Below, one piece after another: positions 32,990-45,509 of a stretch of 64,000 nucleotides of DNA. The notes under the pieces are model-generated. The model was not told the DNA's origin and ran no database searches. It saw nothing but the letters and a program-made list of their open reading frames with translations. The DNA is taken from assembly GCA_964028335.1 (NCBI GenBank), contig OZ034806.1, positions 69,998,607 to 70,062,606 of the forward strand, in the 5' to 3' direction. A program made the position numbers and the translations under genes. The number at the start of each line of letters is the position of its first letter. The first letter of the stretch is position 1. This stretch comes from Altica lythri. Taxonomy: Eukaryota > Arthropoda > Insecta > Coleoptera > Chrysomelidae.

Positions 32990-34370
32990 TGATGTTGTCT
33001 GATTGACTATCCTTTCCTCGGCCGTCCCATTGATCTTATTCTTCCATTAGGGAATTTGTCTCTTGCTGTTCGTACTATTTTCGGTCATTCTTTCTATGTG
33101 TTGATTCCATTCTATTGTTCTTCTTTTGGTCCACAGTTTGTTTTCATCATAACAAATCTCGATCGTATTACCTCACGTCTTCCTCTGTCTCTTAGAGTTT
33201 TTGTTTCACATCATTTTGGGAGATTTCGGTCTTTTCGTCAGTTATTACATTTGGCGTTTCTGGTAAAGATCCTTCGTTTTCTTTTTTAAACATTTCTGTC
33301 AGGAAGGTTACTCATGTATCTTCTTGTATGTGTTCTATTTTAACTAGTTCTTTAATTTCGATTCTTTGTTGTCTTATGAAGCACCATACTTGTTTCTGGT
33401 GTCCGTAGAAATCGATCTCTAGTCCTTTTGTGAATCCTTTCTAGTAATCTCTTTTTGTTTTTCTTACCAATTGATGAGCTTCAGTTCTTATCCTTTTTTA
33501 CTCTTCATATGATTCATTCGTTTTCTCTGACTTATATTTTAGGAAACCTTTGTTTTTTTGGTGACATTTTTGTTTAACCTTTAGTGTAAACCATTGTGTT
33601 TGGTTGACCACTTTTTGTTTACTGTTTTCGTTCAAAGTCCCAAATAGTGGTCGCTTCCTACATTGGGTTACGTCAAACTTCTCACATCCGCTATCTGTTT
33701 ATGTTGAACATTTCTGTTTATGACCAAATAATCGATCATTGATCTATGTCCTCTTGTATTTTCAAACTATATTTGTGTTGAATTTTATGATCAAAAAATA
33801 TGTTGGTTATTTTGAGTTCGTTTGATATTCAGTCCACCATTCTCTTTCCGTTCTTATTGATGACTCTTTCGTTAAACCTTTGGGTTATTCCAGGTATTAC
33901 TTCGGCTTCTATTCTGGCATTGGAATCTCCCAATAATATAAGTAATTTATTTTGCTTTACTTCTTCTTCCACTCAGGTTTGCAGTGTTCTGGTGCCTATA
34001 TCCCTATTATGTTTATAATTGTACTGTTCGCCCTAATCTTTGCTAAAAGTATTCTCTGAGATATGTGCTGACAATCTTTAATTTGATCTTTATTTTTTGT
34101 TTTGATCATTATATTACACTTTCCTTTACTCTTCCTAGTTTCGGAACCCACCTATATATTGTTAAATATTCTCAAAGCAGCGTGTGTTCTTTACCTTTCC
34201 TATTTGTTTCCTGTAGGGCGCTTTTTGATCTCGGTTATTTAGGCTTTCTCACTATATTTTTTGTTTTTCAGATCGTCGTTCTTTTTCTCGCCTTTGTCGT
34301 TATCATATTTTCCGTCCTAGTTCGAGGCTCTTCACCGGTTTTTTGACGAAATATAAAATAAAGAAGGTTT
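32990..34370 (-). pseudogene. RTE-like LINE endonuclease relic
   Basis: Minus-strand fragments read LLILLGDSNARIEAE, then VIPGITQRFNESVINKNGKR and ITNIFFDHKIQHKYS, which is the late part of an apurinic-type endonuclease. The outer parts match the relic at 58688-59395 in the opposite orientation, which lacks this middle section. Frames are badly broken. Confidence 0.72.
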
Positions 34371-35112
34371 TGATCCACTTTCATAAACTGTTGTGAAAAA
34401 AATCTCTTTACCATACCAAGCAATTTTTGTATAATTAATGTAAAAATATATTGAAAATTTTAGTAAAGGTCAAACATTTATCATGTCAAAGGTATTCTTA
34501 TAAAACTTCATTCATTCCTTGATAAAACGACAAATCATAAAAAATCAATTATAAATTGTTTAAATTTTCAAAAAAATATGCTACAATGTTCAATTTATTT
34601 GATTATAAATAAAAAAAATATTAATAATACCTACAACTGATTATTTTTTTAAATTTTTACTATTATAAATAAAACTTACCGGTAGGTAACGTAGAATTAA
34701 GTAATCTTTTGCGTAGATTATGAATTGTCGTTAGTTTTACATATACATAAAAAATTCCCACAAATGCACTTTAAACAATTATATTCAAGCAGTTAACCGA
34801 GTATTATTATCACCATGACCGCGTTACTCGACTGTAGAACGCACTGTATATCATCAATAATTCTGAAATGAACACCTAAAGACTATGATACTGACTAAAG
34901 TCATGAAAAATAATAGCGTAAACCACATCTTCAGGAGCGTATCAAGGATGTTTTAGGAAGGGGAATAAGTTGTTTGTTTACTTATAGTTTTTAATTAATA
35001 ACTTTTAATTAATTAATTATCATACTTTATAACATATTCTATGATGCATAGATTTTTATTGTTTGAGGACAAAGTTCAAAAATAAAAATACTTACAAAAG
35101 TTTATTTTTATT
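34371..35112. other. AT-rich intergenic, nothing recognised
   Basis: No open frame, repeat or RNA gene that I can support. Confidence 0.45.
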
Positions 35113-36300
35113 AACACGCTTTTATTAACTTCACCTGTATGTATGTATGTATGTATGTATGTATGTATGTATGTATGTATGTATGTATGTATGTATGTAT
35201 GTATGTATGTATGTATGTTTGTTTGTAACTCTCCACTCCGTTATATAATTATATCTCGAAAAGTTATCGTTTTTTTAAAAAAACACAAGAATATTTTTGT
35301 GTTTAGAATTAATTTTTACATCAACTGTCAAATTATGACAGCTGTCATATTGACAGTTTTGGAAATAAACACTATTTTGTGAATATCTCGAAAAGTTATC
35401 GTTTTTTTGAAAAAACACAAGAATACTTTTTCGTTTGGAATTAAATTTTACATCAACTGTCAAATTATGACAGCTGTCATATTGACAGTTTTCGAAATAA
35501 ACACTATTTTGTGAATATCTCGAAACGTTATAGTTTTTTTGAAAAAACACAAGAATACTTTTTCGTTTGGAATTAAATTTTACATCAACTGTCAGATTAT
35601 GACAGCTGTCATATTGACCGTTTTCGAAATAAACACTATTTTGTAAATATCTCGAAAAGTTATCGTTTTTTTGAAAAAACACAGGAATACTTTTTCGTTT
35701 GGAATTAAATTTTACATCAACTTTCAAATTATGACAGCTGTCACATTGACAGTTTTCGAAATAAACACTATTTTGTGAGTATCTCGAAAAGTTATCGTTT
35801 TTTTGAAAAAACACAAGAATACTTTTTCGTTTGGAATTAAATTTTACATCAACTGTCAGATTATGACAGCTGTCATATTGACAGTTTTCGAAATAAACAC
35901 TATTTTGTGAATATCTCGAAAAGTTATCGTTTTTTTGAAAAAACACAAGAATACTTTTTCGTTTGGAATTAAATTTTACATCAACTGTCAGATTATGACA
36001 GCTGTCATATTGACAGTTTTCGAAATAAACTCTATTTTGTGAATATCTCGAAAAGTTATCGTTTTTTTGAAAAAACACAAGAATACTTTTTCGTTTGGAA
36101 TTAAATTTTACATTAACTGTCAAATTATGACAGCTGTCACATTGACAGTTTTCGAAATAAACACTATTTTGTGAGTATCTCGAAAAGTTATCGTTTTTAA
36201 CACGCTTTTTATTATTATTATTAATTAACTTCACCTGTATGTATGTATGTATGTATGTTTGTTTGTTTGTTTGTTTGTAACTCTCCACTCCGCGGCTGCT
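35113..36300. repeat. repeat block: (TATG)n, seven exact-period 132-bp units, (TATG)n
   Basis: The block opens and closes with the same flank: 'aacttcacctgtatgtatg', then (TATG)n and (TTTG)n, then 'taactctccactccg' (35113-35240 and 36198-36293). Between them are seven copies of a unit whose palindrome GACAGCTGTC starts at 35337, 35469, 35601, 35733, 35865, 35997 and 36129, a spacing of exactly 132 bp. Because 132 is 44 codons, the minus strand stays open for 364 codons; I read this as a by-product. Confidence 0.9.
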
Positions 36301-36439
36301 GCCTCGGGTGAGTCCCATATCGTTATCTTTAGTCACTACCTCCCCGTGCCGGGAGTGGGTAATAAACAATACGTTTAATTATAAACGATATGAATGAAAT
36401 TGTCTTAGAATTAATCTAACAATTCTTTAGATTTCACAA

Positions 36440-36985
36440 TAATAATTTTTTTTCCAAGTGATTGAAACAATATGTTTAATCATCAACAATATGAATACAA
36501 TAAATATAATTTGAGAAATCAAAAAAACACGCTCTCAAAGCATTTCCAACTAAATAAACTAATAATGATTGAGTGAGGGTCTTGTAATCGTCACAGCAAA
36601 TTAACGAATCTATTGAAATAAAATAAATTGGACTAAAAAGTAAAAAATAAATATAGTTTAAAAAAACTAAAAAACACGCTTTTATAAAGCTTGTTTCTGA
36701 AAAACATCGAACTAAAAAGTTAAAAATAATTTTCAAAATAAAATTAAAACTAAAATAAATGAAAAATACTAGTATTATTGTGAAAAAAGCGTGGGCGCTG
36801 CATACCATATTTTTCGAATGTCAAGCGCCCACGCTTTTTTCACAATAATACTAGTATTTTTCATTTATTTTTGTTTTAATTTTATTTTGAAAATTATTTT
36901 TAACTTTTTAGTTCGATGTTTTTCAGAAACAAGCTTTATAAAAGCGTGATTTTTAGTTTTTTTAAAGTATATTTATAGGTGTAAA
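36440..36985. repeat. fold-back repeat with 150-bp arms
   Basis: Arms at about 36650-36799 and 36824-36973 are near-perfect inverted repeats around a 24-nt centre. The inner ends are GTGGGCGCT and AGCGCCCAC. The left flank extends the same repeat family to about 36440. Confidence 0.82.
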
Positions 36986-37104
36986 TATCGAAATAAATGT
37001 TCATATTTTTAATTACGACTTTGTAGCAGCAATTTTTACTTTTTTTCTATTATTTAACGAGTTTTCAGAACGACTGCTCCAAATTGGTCATTTTTTATGT
37101 GTTC

Positions 37105-37143
37105 CTTTTTGTGTTTCGCTCTCATTTGAGCTCATCAGTGTAG
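37105..37143 (-). ncRNA. hammerhead ribozyme motif, broken at stem III
   Basis: On the minus strand: CTACA, CTGATGAG, stem II GCTC/GAGC with loop AAATGA, CGAAAC, then ACAAAAAGG. The cleavage-site GTC and the return strand of stem I are missing, so it should not cleave. Confidence 0.6.
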
Positions 37144-37307
37144 TATAGGTTATGTCTCTTTAGTCACTAATGAAGAGACATCCCCGGTATAAATTGAATA
37201 ATATCCGTAGATGCGAAATTGCGAAAGTTGAAAACAGTCGCTATAGATATTATTCAGTTTATACCGGGGATGTCTCTTTATTAATGATTGAAGAGACATA
37301 ACGTATA

Positions 37308-37351
37308 CTACACTGATGAGCTTAAATGAGAGCGAAACACAGTGTCTGTAG
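37308..37351 (+). ncRNA. hammerhead ribozyme motif, complete
   Basis: Stem I is CTACA (37308-37312) with TGTAG (37347-37351). Core CTGATGA (37313-37319). Stem II is GCTT with GAGC and loop AAATGA (37320-37333). GAAA is at 37334-37337. A short stem III precedes the cleavage triplet GTC, with the predicted cut after C37346. All conserved core bases are present. Stem III is only 2-3 bp, as in the minimal hammerheads of Penelope-like elements, which may act as dimers. Confidence 0.75.
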
Positions 37352-37400
37352 TTTGGTTTTATCCCTGATATGAGCTGATTAATATTTATATCTATTTATA

Positions 37401-37897
37401 TCGCAGCATCCCGATTTTTATAAACATTAAAATTCAGACTCTTACAAATATTTCATTGAACCCCTGTTTTATGGTTTACAAGAATTAACCCCGTGTGTGA
37501 GTAATATTAAACAATTACTCATTTTTCTATAAAAATTATTATGCGGACTCCAACTGATATTATGTTAAAATTGTAAAAAAAAAATGTTAATAATATGTTA
37601 ATAATCGTGAAAAAATGTTAAATATCTTAAAAATTTTGAAAATGGTAAAAAAATGTCTATAAAGAAATATTGAAAAACGTGAATAATTGTAAGAAATTCA
37701 TAATAATCTTGAAAAATTCTAAAATATTTTAAAAAATTGTAAATAAATAAAAAAAAAGTGAAAATAGCGTAAAAAATACAAAATACAACCAGAAAAATAT
37801 GAAAATCTGTAGATAGACAAAAAATATGATAAAATCGACAAAAACTAATAAAATCATGGAAATCAATCGAAAAAATCTTAATAATTATAAAAAAAAA
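37401..37897. other. AT-rich stretch with A-runs, nothing recognised
   Basis: Long 'aaaaatt' and 'aaaaatgt' runs give a minus-strand Phe-rich open frame that I take as spurious. Confidence 0.45.
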
Positions 37898-38461
37898 GTG
37901 TGAGGTGTCAAGGGACACCCGGATGGAACGAAGTTCCTTTCGATTAATTAGTGAAGGAATTAGTAATTTGTAAACACAACAGAGTGTTTATACATACATA
38001 AGCATTTATTATTGTCTGTATAAAATCTCTACTTACCTAACAGTTCGTTTCTTTTAACAAAAGTGTCCATTTATACAATACCAGAGCTTTAGATAACACA
38101 TCTTTTTAGAATTACTTTTTATAATTTAAAACAGGAATTAACAATTCAATACAAAATTTTAAAATTAAAATATTTGCCAGTAACTGACAGTTAAGGTAAT
38201 TTGACGTAGGTACCTAAATAGTCAAGTTACGAACTATTTTTAAAATGAATTTATTAATTTATAAAAACAGGATGAAATAAAATGTAATACTATTATAGTT
38301 AATTATTATTTTTTCTACAGTATTTTCTTTTTAATGTACATTTTCTTTTAATTTAAAATAGTGTCTTTTTAATTGTAATATATCTATCTATGAGAGAGAG
38401 GGAGAGAGAGTTATTTATTTTTAACTGTTCGTAACGCGCGAAAGGGAACTTCGTTCCAAAA
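37898..38461 (+). repeat. hairpin-palindrome element (variant 3, copy A)
   Basis: An A-run, then GTGTGAG, a hairpin (GGTGTC 37904-37909 with GACACC 37914-37919), the palindrome GGAACGAAGTTCC (37925-37937), and at the other end GGAACTTCGTTCC (38445-38457) with AAAAACG. A near-identical copy in reverse orientation is at 50782-51427. The structure parallels 1370-2057 and 10032-14893. Confidence 0.82.
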
Positions 38462-39935
38462 ACGGAAATTGAAAAATTGAAACGAAGTTCGCCGAGTAAG
38501 CTAGCTTTTAATAAAGTATACAATGACCATTTTAACATCTATTTCAATATTTTTGTTTTAAATGTTTTTCTGATTAAATAATCCAAATATTACCAGTGTC
38601 TTTATTTTCCAATTTCTATTTATTTATATTAAACAAATAGAAAATATTTAAAAATTGTAAGACATTGATTGTTGTCTTGTCAATATAATTAGTTGTTAGA
38701 TACTAGATATCCATAAATAAACAAATAAATAACTTTGCGGTTTGTTATAAATGAAGTCTATAATATATAATAGTAATAATGTTTAGTGTGTTGTTGTAGG
38801 TATTTAATTAGTGCCCTACCTTTTAGAATATATGACATTGAAATTGAAGAGTTACAATCTAAATTAATTTTAATAAAAAAAATACCAGTAATTGTCTTAA
38901 TATTGTTAGTCATACTAAATAGCGACGCTCCTTGAATTTTTATTATTATTGTAGAAATGATTATCTCTAATAATCGATTACAAACATAAGCGCACAGGTT
39001 CGATGTATTCCCATTCCCGTAATCCCAAGAAAACGAACTCCTTTCCGGGTTTTTTAATCAATTATTTAAGGAAGTAAGGAATAGTTGGTTTATGAGAGGG
39101 TTTTGAGTGAGAATTACTAATCACAACCAGAAAGTGTCGATAATTTTACTGTAAAACCGCTGACGGCACATTTTTGAACTACACCTCTTAACTAAGTAAT
39201 TCTCACCGATATATGCACGGTAACAATAGTCTGGTGAAAGTATTCTATAAACAAAACGATCAGATATACAACTTTTCGTTATTGATTACTGTTTTAAGTA
39301 CTTAAGGATATTTATTGCATCAAAAGCAATTTGTTTTCACTTTAAAACAGACAAGTTTCATAGCACTGTCTTAAGTTTTATTTTTTAGATAATATGCTGG
39401 TCTTAAAAAAATTAATTTTATCTTTTTAGATATCTCAATGGTTCGTTTTATGCTAATTTACAGACCTTAAAAAAGTCAGTTTGTGAAAAGTGAGCTGGTG
39501 AAAGTCTGAAGATAATTTCGTAGTATTTAACCGCTAAAATTCATCGACTTTTTAACAAAATCAAATAAAACAATCTTTAATAATGTCGATGTCCGTATAA
39601 AATAACTATTTTTGTACGGATTAGTGATTTGGAGCGTATATAATTAAATACATTTTTTTTATTTTCAATCTTTTCTAATATTATTAATGGAATAATTTCA
39701 TACCTTTATTTAAATGTAAATCAACAAAAGTTTAATAACAAATAATTGTAAATAAACTATATAAATGGATTTGATATACAGATTATTGTTATACAAATAA
39801 TGTTGTTTTTTTGTAATTAATATTTTCTAAATTAAATGATGTGTGGGACATTTATCTCAGTCTCAGTATTTAGCTTAAAAATTCGTTGTCGGGAAATAGC
39901 AAGGAAAATAGTTTAGTTTTGTATTTAGCCACCAG
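38462..39935. other. AT-rich intergenic, nothing recognised
   Basis: About 1.5 kb without open frames or repeats that I can support. Confidence 0.45.
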
Positions 39936-39939
39936 CCTA

Positions 39940-40330
39940 CTATTTCCCGCTGGTATTGTGAATTTCAACGTGGTTTAGAGGAATCTAGGCTAGGACCACC
40001 CAAAACAGCAGTCACACAGTAAAATATACCAGAAGATAGAGGCATTTATGGGCATTTCAAAGACATCGATCTAAAAGATTCTACATAAAGATCTATGTGT
40101 CCCAACGACTTCTTCACGTTTCCAAAGATCAAGAATTAAATGCGTGGGCAGCCATTCCATCAGTCGCCAAAGAAACCATCGATGCCTTTAAAACAGCGAT
40201 TTTGCAGGTGTCAACTGAAGACTGAAATATCTGTTTTCGCAATTGGTTTGAACGTATGCAAAAATGTGGGGCATATTTTGAAAACCAATAAAGTACTTTA
40301 TTTTTGGTCTTGATTACTATATGCAAAACT
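39940..40330 (+). mobile_element. mariner-like remnant, internally deleted
   Basis: The HTH part reads GPPKTAVTQ, then GIYGHFKDIDL- and KILHKDL-like residues. It jumps directly to the C-terminus: NAWAAIPSVAKETIDAFKTA, a stop, then NWFERMQKCGAYFEN. The catalytic middle is missing. Confidence 0.65.
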
Positions 40331-40429
40331 CAAAAGACAACCCTTGTATTTAATTTATTAAAATCACCACAAAATAGTGCAACTTCCAAATTAAATGCAA
40401 CCTCGAGTTATCCTTCCATCATCGAATAA

Positions 40430-40545
40430 AATCCGGTGTTCCTCAAGGTAGTGTCCTTGGCCCCGTTCTCTATCAAATCTTTACAGATGATATACCTACT
40501 ACACAGCACACAACAACAGCCACCTGTATTTCTTCCCCCGTGTAA
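40430..40545 (+). pseudogene. Jockey-like RT fragment
   Basis: Reads SGVPQGSVLGPVLYQIFTDD, the conserved RT block just before the catalytic box, with no continuation on either side. Confidence 0.7.
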
Positions 40546-41209
40546 TTTTACTTTAAATTAATTCATTTACTAATAGTTAAGCTATAGCAGATTGTAAATT
40601 TCAGTTTCAATAAAAAAAAAATAGTGCAACTTATAAAGTTACTTCGTTAACTACTCGGTTTAGTAAAAAACAAATCGAGATTAATTATAAGATTTCACAT
40701 TTTAATAATATTGTTGTTGAGACACGTAAGAGATATATTTTTTTAGTTTAAAAACATTTCAAAATATAATTAGCACTAAATTACTTTGTATGTATCCATT
40801 AAAACTTCCATTGTCCAATTCATTATTATTAAAATAAACAACAACTTTTCTAATTTAAACATTTACGAAAAGGTCATCGTCGTATGCATGTGATTGTATG
40901 AAAACTGTAATAAGAACACAAGAGAATATTTCGTAATGGAATTCTTGTGTTAAAAGAATATTCACACGAATGTATATAACTATCTTAAGTACTTATTACT
41001 TTTTTTTAAGTTGAATGTCAGTACAAAGGTTACAAATTAGAGTATAGTTTATTAACTGTGTAATCAGGTTAAGGTAAATGACTGAGGTTGATAATAATGA
41101 TATATTTTTTACATAAAGACACCTCTATTCCTTTTGTCTATTGAGAAATTTTACGTCATTGTAAAACAAATATTCACTAATCACACCGGGAAAAGTCAAG
41201 TGACTTTAC

Positions 41210-41560
41210 TGCCGTGGCTGAAGAGGGGAGAGGGTAACTTTCTTCTCAGACAGACAGGCTGCAGTGGCTGCACTGCTGGCCTTAAAACAATTCCGGGTTA
41301 GTTCCAATCTGATCTGGGAGTGCATACAAAACCTCAATGATCTGTCTAGAAACAACAAGGTCTTCTTGGAATGGGTGCCAGGGCATATGGGTTTTGAGGG
41401 CAATGAAATCGCGGACGATCTTTTCAAGAAGGGAGCGGATACACGATTTAATAGTCCAGAATCTGTACTGGGACTACCTAGAACCTGGGTAAGGACCAAC
41501 GTCAGGAACTGGGACTGGGAAGAAGCTGACGCTCAAAGGCTACTCTAAACAACTGACGAC
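41210..41560 (+). pseudogene. non-LTR RNase H fragment
   Basis: 41264-41548 codes AALLALKQFRVSSNLIWECI and FLEWVPGHMGFEGNEIADDL, then GLPRTWVRTNVRNW. It is the C-terminal half of RNase H plus linker; degraded sequence follows to about 41690. Confidence 0.75.
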
Positions 41561-41689
41561 CTTGTGGCAAGAACTCATGATGCACTACGCCATTGTAATC
41601 GAAGAAAACAATTGGGCAAAACCTTCACATTCAACCGAACTTGACATGCTTTTTTCGGTCTTTGCTCCTCTGACCGCTTCTATTGGGAT

Positions 41690-42000
41690 GATTGGGCTTT
41701 AATTTCGATGTCACAGCCATATACCCATGTCATCAGTTATGATCTTTTTGAGGAAATCTGGATCATCGTTAGCAGTATTAAACAGCTCCTGAGCGATATT
41801 CATGAGACGTTGTTTTTGGTCAAAATTGAGCAACTTTGAAACAATCTTCGCTGCTGATACAATCGCATGACATGATCCAGTTGATTCAATTTTTTCATCA
41901 GTTGTTGACGTGCTCGGGCGTCCAAAGAGGTCATCGTCATCAATGTCTTCTCGGCCTTCCTTGAAGCGTTTATACCATTCATAACTCTTGGTTTACTCAT
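41690..42000 (-). mobile_element. mariner-like N-terminal remnant
   Basis: Minus-strand fragments in two frames: RPSTS- and TTDEKIESI-like HTH residues, then AQELFNTANDDPDFLKKIIT and DDMGIWL, ending before the catalytic core. Confidence 0.65.
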
Positions 42001-42540
42001 AGTAGAACAAGAAGAAGAAAAAGAAAAAATAATTATGTCATTCTATCGATAAATAGGATACGATTTGTATACTGATTAAACTTTTGTCATTACACTAGAT
42101 CGTTGAGTATACCTACCTAATGGTGATCTAAAAATGAGCCAAGTACCTTACCCCATAGCTGCTGCGGAATAGTGTGCATATTATGTAGAATAGAGAAAAC
42201 ACCACCCGCTATTTCCAGACTCTTTAACCGTATTTTTTTACGTTGGGGGTTCACATTCTCTTGTGCTCTTATGAACCAACCGCCAATGATTTCAATCTAT
42301 ACAGGTGCACCACTAGAAGTTTTAACGATCCAAAATATTAAAACCAGGAATAAAAGAAAACTACAACAGCTTAGTATAAAATATAATATATATGTATATA
42401 TATTTATAGCTTACACCGCTATTTAAACATAATACAATTTTGGATAAGAGAAAACAATAATTACAAAAGAACATAAAATAAAAAAAAACTATTTCGTAGT
42501 TAACAAAATTGACAGTCTCTTAAATTTCGATAATAGTTAT
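42001..42540. other. AT-rich intergenic with a short repeat
   Basis: 42230-42300 ('gttgggggttcacattctc' and following 'aaccaaccgcca') resembles 32310-32355. No gene seen. Confidence 0.35.
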
Positions 42541-42544
42541 TTAC

Positions 42545-42675
42545 GTAACGAGTTATGAAAAGTCCAATTTTGTTTAACGAGTGTGATGTTGCAGCAAGAG
42601 CGTAGCGAGTGCTGCAAATGAACACGAGTTAAACAAAATGGCGTTTTATAACGAGTTCCGTACAAGATTTTTTAT
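42545..42675. repeat. palindromic repeat with CGTAGCGAGTG centre
   Basis: Arms 'tttgtttaacgagtgt' and 'acacgagttaaacaaa' surround 'gagcgtagcgagtgctgca', flanked by a further 'taacgagtt' on each side. Same plan as 14515-14645 and 56837-56970. Confidence 0.7.
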
Positions 42676-43725
42676 AATTTTGACGAAATTCCATAACTAA
42701 TAAAAATCATAATTATCTAATAATAAGTAAAAACAATACATCTAGTTCTCGTGTTTATTTTGCATTGACACCTTTCTAATGACAATTCTATTTAATACAG
42801 ATATAATTAAAAGGTAAGTTTCTGACTTAAATATTAAGTATTATTATTTAATTTTTTGTTTAAAAATGTCTGCTTTTAAATATTTCTTTAATAAAGTTAG
42901 TATAAAATAGTTCTTAGTTGTTTATATTTGCTTTATATTTTTCGTAACTTGTTTTGAAATGAACTTTTCAAAACTAGTTACGTAAAGTTTTACTTTTCAA
43001 AACTAGTTATGAAAAGTAATGACTTTCAAAACTGACAGCAGTTTTGAAAAATGTCACTTTACTTGTCAAAATTATAAAAATAAGTTTTAATAGCAATCTT
43101 ACTCGGATCCAAAAAAAAAATAATCATATCAATAATTAGATTATTGTACATGGTGAATATTAATAAATATAACGTTTAACAATATATAGATATATAACAT
43201 TTACATTTACAAAATATAATAGATTCTATCGATATCCATACACGATCGGAGTATTTTTACATGTAACATAAACTCGGTATGTTTTTTTATTGATATCAAC
43301 ATTGGAAAACGATTAAGCACAGTGAAAAGTATTAGGTATATCATTCCACTAACGATTTACAAAAAATGTTGTATTTTATAAAAATAATTTTAAATAGGCA
43401 AAAAAATATCATTACACAGGTCAACATTTGATCTAAGAAGTATCACAGGGACATTTATATTACAGTTTAGTTATTTGATTGTTTTACTAAGTTAATTCAA
43501 GCTCAAAATGTATTAAATGAATATAAATTTGACATTTGTAATGCAAGAAAATTTGCAAGTGGATGAAAAGAAAATCTTCAAAATTAGGGACGAAACAGGA
43601 GAAAGAACATCCAATGTGAATGTGGATGAAAATTTTCATATAGATAGATTTTAAGGGTGGTTTCAAAAAGTATTCAAGTTTTTAATGTCGCTGAATACGA
43701 GTCTGTATCTATCTTTCTGGGGCTG
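42676..43725. other. AT-rich intergenic, nothing recognised
   Basis: Short inverted 'aactagtta' and 'tttcaaaact' motifs near 42960-43050 continue the neighbouring repeat; otherwise no feature. Confidence 0.4.
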
Positions 43726-43734
43726 TATATCTAT

Positions 43735-44110
43735 TTATGTGTATGTATGTATGTATGTATGTATGTATATATGCATGTATATATGCTTGTGTCTGTCTGT
43801 CTGTATCTGTGTCGGTTCGTGTGTGTCTGCCTGTATCTGTGTTTGTATTTGTGTCTGTATCTGTGTCTGTCTGTATCTGTGTTGGTCCGTGTGTGTTTGA
43901 GTCTGTCTCTGTCTGTATCTGTGTCGGTTGGTGTCTCTGAGTCTGTGTCTGTCGGTATCTGTGTCTGTCTGTATTTGTGTCGGTCTGTATGTGTCTGAGT
44001 ACGTGTCTGTCTGTATCTGCGTCAGTTCGTGTGTGTCTGAGTCTGTGTCTGTCTGTATCTGTATCAGTCCATTTGTGTCTGAGTTTGTGTTTGTGTATTG
44101 GATTGTGCTA
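43735..44110. repeat. minisatellite (TATG)n then (GTCTGTATCTGT)n-like
   Basis: About 370 bp of TG-rich repeats of 'gtctgtatctgtgtcggt' type. All open frames here on both strands are artefacts of the repeat. Confidence 0.88.
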
Positions 44111-44149
44111 GAAAACATCAGTATTGGATTTGGCGATACCGAAAACCTA

Positions 44150-44560
44150 ATGTGAAGGATTTCACATGAATTCAAATACATACAAACTTGTACCTTGGAA
44201 TAACCTTAAATTAAGCTTGAAAAAGTCTCTGGATGATCTTCAATTGGTACAATGAATGCCAGATTTGGATTTAGTAACTTTAAAAACCGTAGATTTTTCA
44301 AATAGAGATGTAGACTTTTAAAATAGATTCAAACGTCTTTAACCTCCTTACCTTGAAATAACCTCGGGGTGACCTGAAAAACCTTTGTGTAGAGTTTTTT
44401 AAGCAGATTTAAACGCCTTTATCCACTTTGATTTTGATATAACCCAAATTTGACCTTGAAATAACCTTGCCTCTGATGTAAAAGAGGCCAAACGACCCCA
44501 GATTTGAAATCAGCAACCCCAAAAACCTTATGGGGTTTTGTGATCTTCTTAGATCAAATG
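44150..44560. repeat. diverged 'accttgaaataacctt' repeat
   Basis: Several loosely spaced copies of 'tgaccttgaaataacctt' and 'aaaacctt' blocks with intervening 'agatttaaacgcctttat'. No coding. Confidence 0.5.
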
Positions 44561-44821
44561 TTGACCTGTACTATGTATCGACAACCCCATTTAAATGAAT
44601 ATTTGATATTTTAAATAATTGAATCATATCTTTTTCAATGTAAAATATTAGCCCATCTGTAAATATTATACTTGTAAAAGTATTTCGTGTTCGAATTCAA
44701 ACTTGTAATAATTATTTCCAACAAATTTCAATATTCAATATATCTACAAATCAAATATTACGTCAACGAAACTAAAATTGTCAATTGTATGAATGGTGAA
44801 ATAATAAACTAAATTCTAATC

Positions 44822-45509
44822 TTAATTACGTAACCTGGTACTATGTTCTTGTTCTAAATTAATATACTGTCTGACTAATCTTGAAATTTCATGCGCTTGT
44901 TCTGTTTGCAACCTAGTAAATCTTTGTTGAAGCAAATTTCCACATTTCATATCCAAAAATAATGCTCCATCTTCAGATCTAACTTTTCTGGTACTAATAA
45001 CTTCGGCAAAAGGCCAATGATGAATAGTTTCGTGTGTATTCATATCGAGAAAATGTACTCCATTTTTGTTCAATGCTAAAATATGTTCTTGCCAATTGTC
45101 ACTTTCACCCATAACTCGTTTAACAGCAAAGAATGAACTTCCAAATAAACTCCAATTACTCAATACTTGAAGAACTCTATGTTTAGCTGTTGAAACTGGT
45201 ATATTAGCAGCTTGTCCCCAAGAAGTCTGTACCAAAGCTAACCACTGAGCAGGTCTTGGTTCTCTGAGAGCTAGTACAGGTTTTGGAAGTAGAAATTTAA
45301 CTTCTTTTAAACTAGGTGAATGACCTAAATCTGCAGCTCTATGTAAAAGAGCTGCTATTAAAGCCATATCACGAACTACACTAGAAGGAAGATTTGTACT
45401 GCCTAGTCTTAGAAGTAGTCCTTCGAGGTAATCTGGAGCTACTTGGTTGAAGAGGACTTCTGTGTAGAGTGGACTAGTATCGTGTTTAAGGGGATGGTAC
45501 CATACAGAC
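44822..45509 (-). CDS. Myo15: Myo15 last exon (FERM F2-F3)
   Basis: 688 nt. Acceptor TTTATACAG. Codes SVWYHPLKHDTSPLYTEVLF, APDYLEGLLLRL, then the PH-like F3 lobe, with stop TAA at 44822-44824. Confidence 0.93.

Larger units (their letters stand above)
37060..37400. mobile_element. fold-back element with two hammerhead motifs (first pair)
   Basis: Left (minus) and right (plus) hammerhead motifs face outward around an inverted repeat that includes 'aagagacatccccggtat' and its complement. Downstream of the right ribozyme the sequence 'gtttggttttat' then 'attaatatttatat' matches the flank of the motif at 49306, so both loci are one family. Hammerheads are known in Penelope-like elements and retrozymes; no reverse transcriptase is seen here. 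Confidence 0.7.

Noticed and set aside
35275..36369. 364-codon minus-strand open frame with 44-residue repeats
   Set aside because: It is the 132-bp tandem array read through; the period is a multiple of three, so the frame stays open by arithmetic. There are no start context or domain signals.
43657..44181. Several overlapping Cys/Val/Ser-rich open frames on both strands
   Set aside because: Products of the TG-rich minisatellite.
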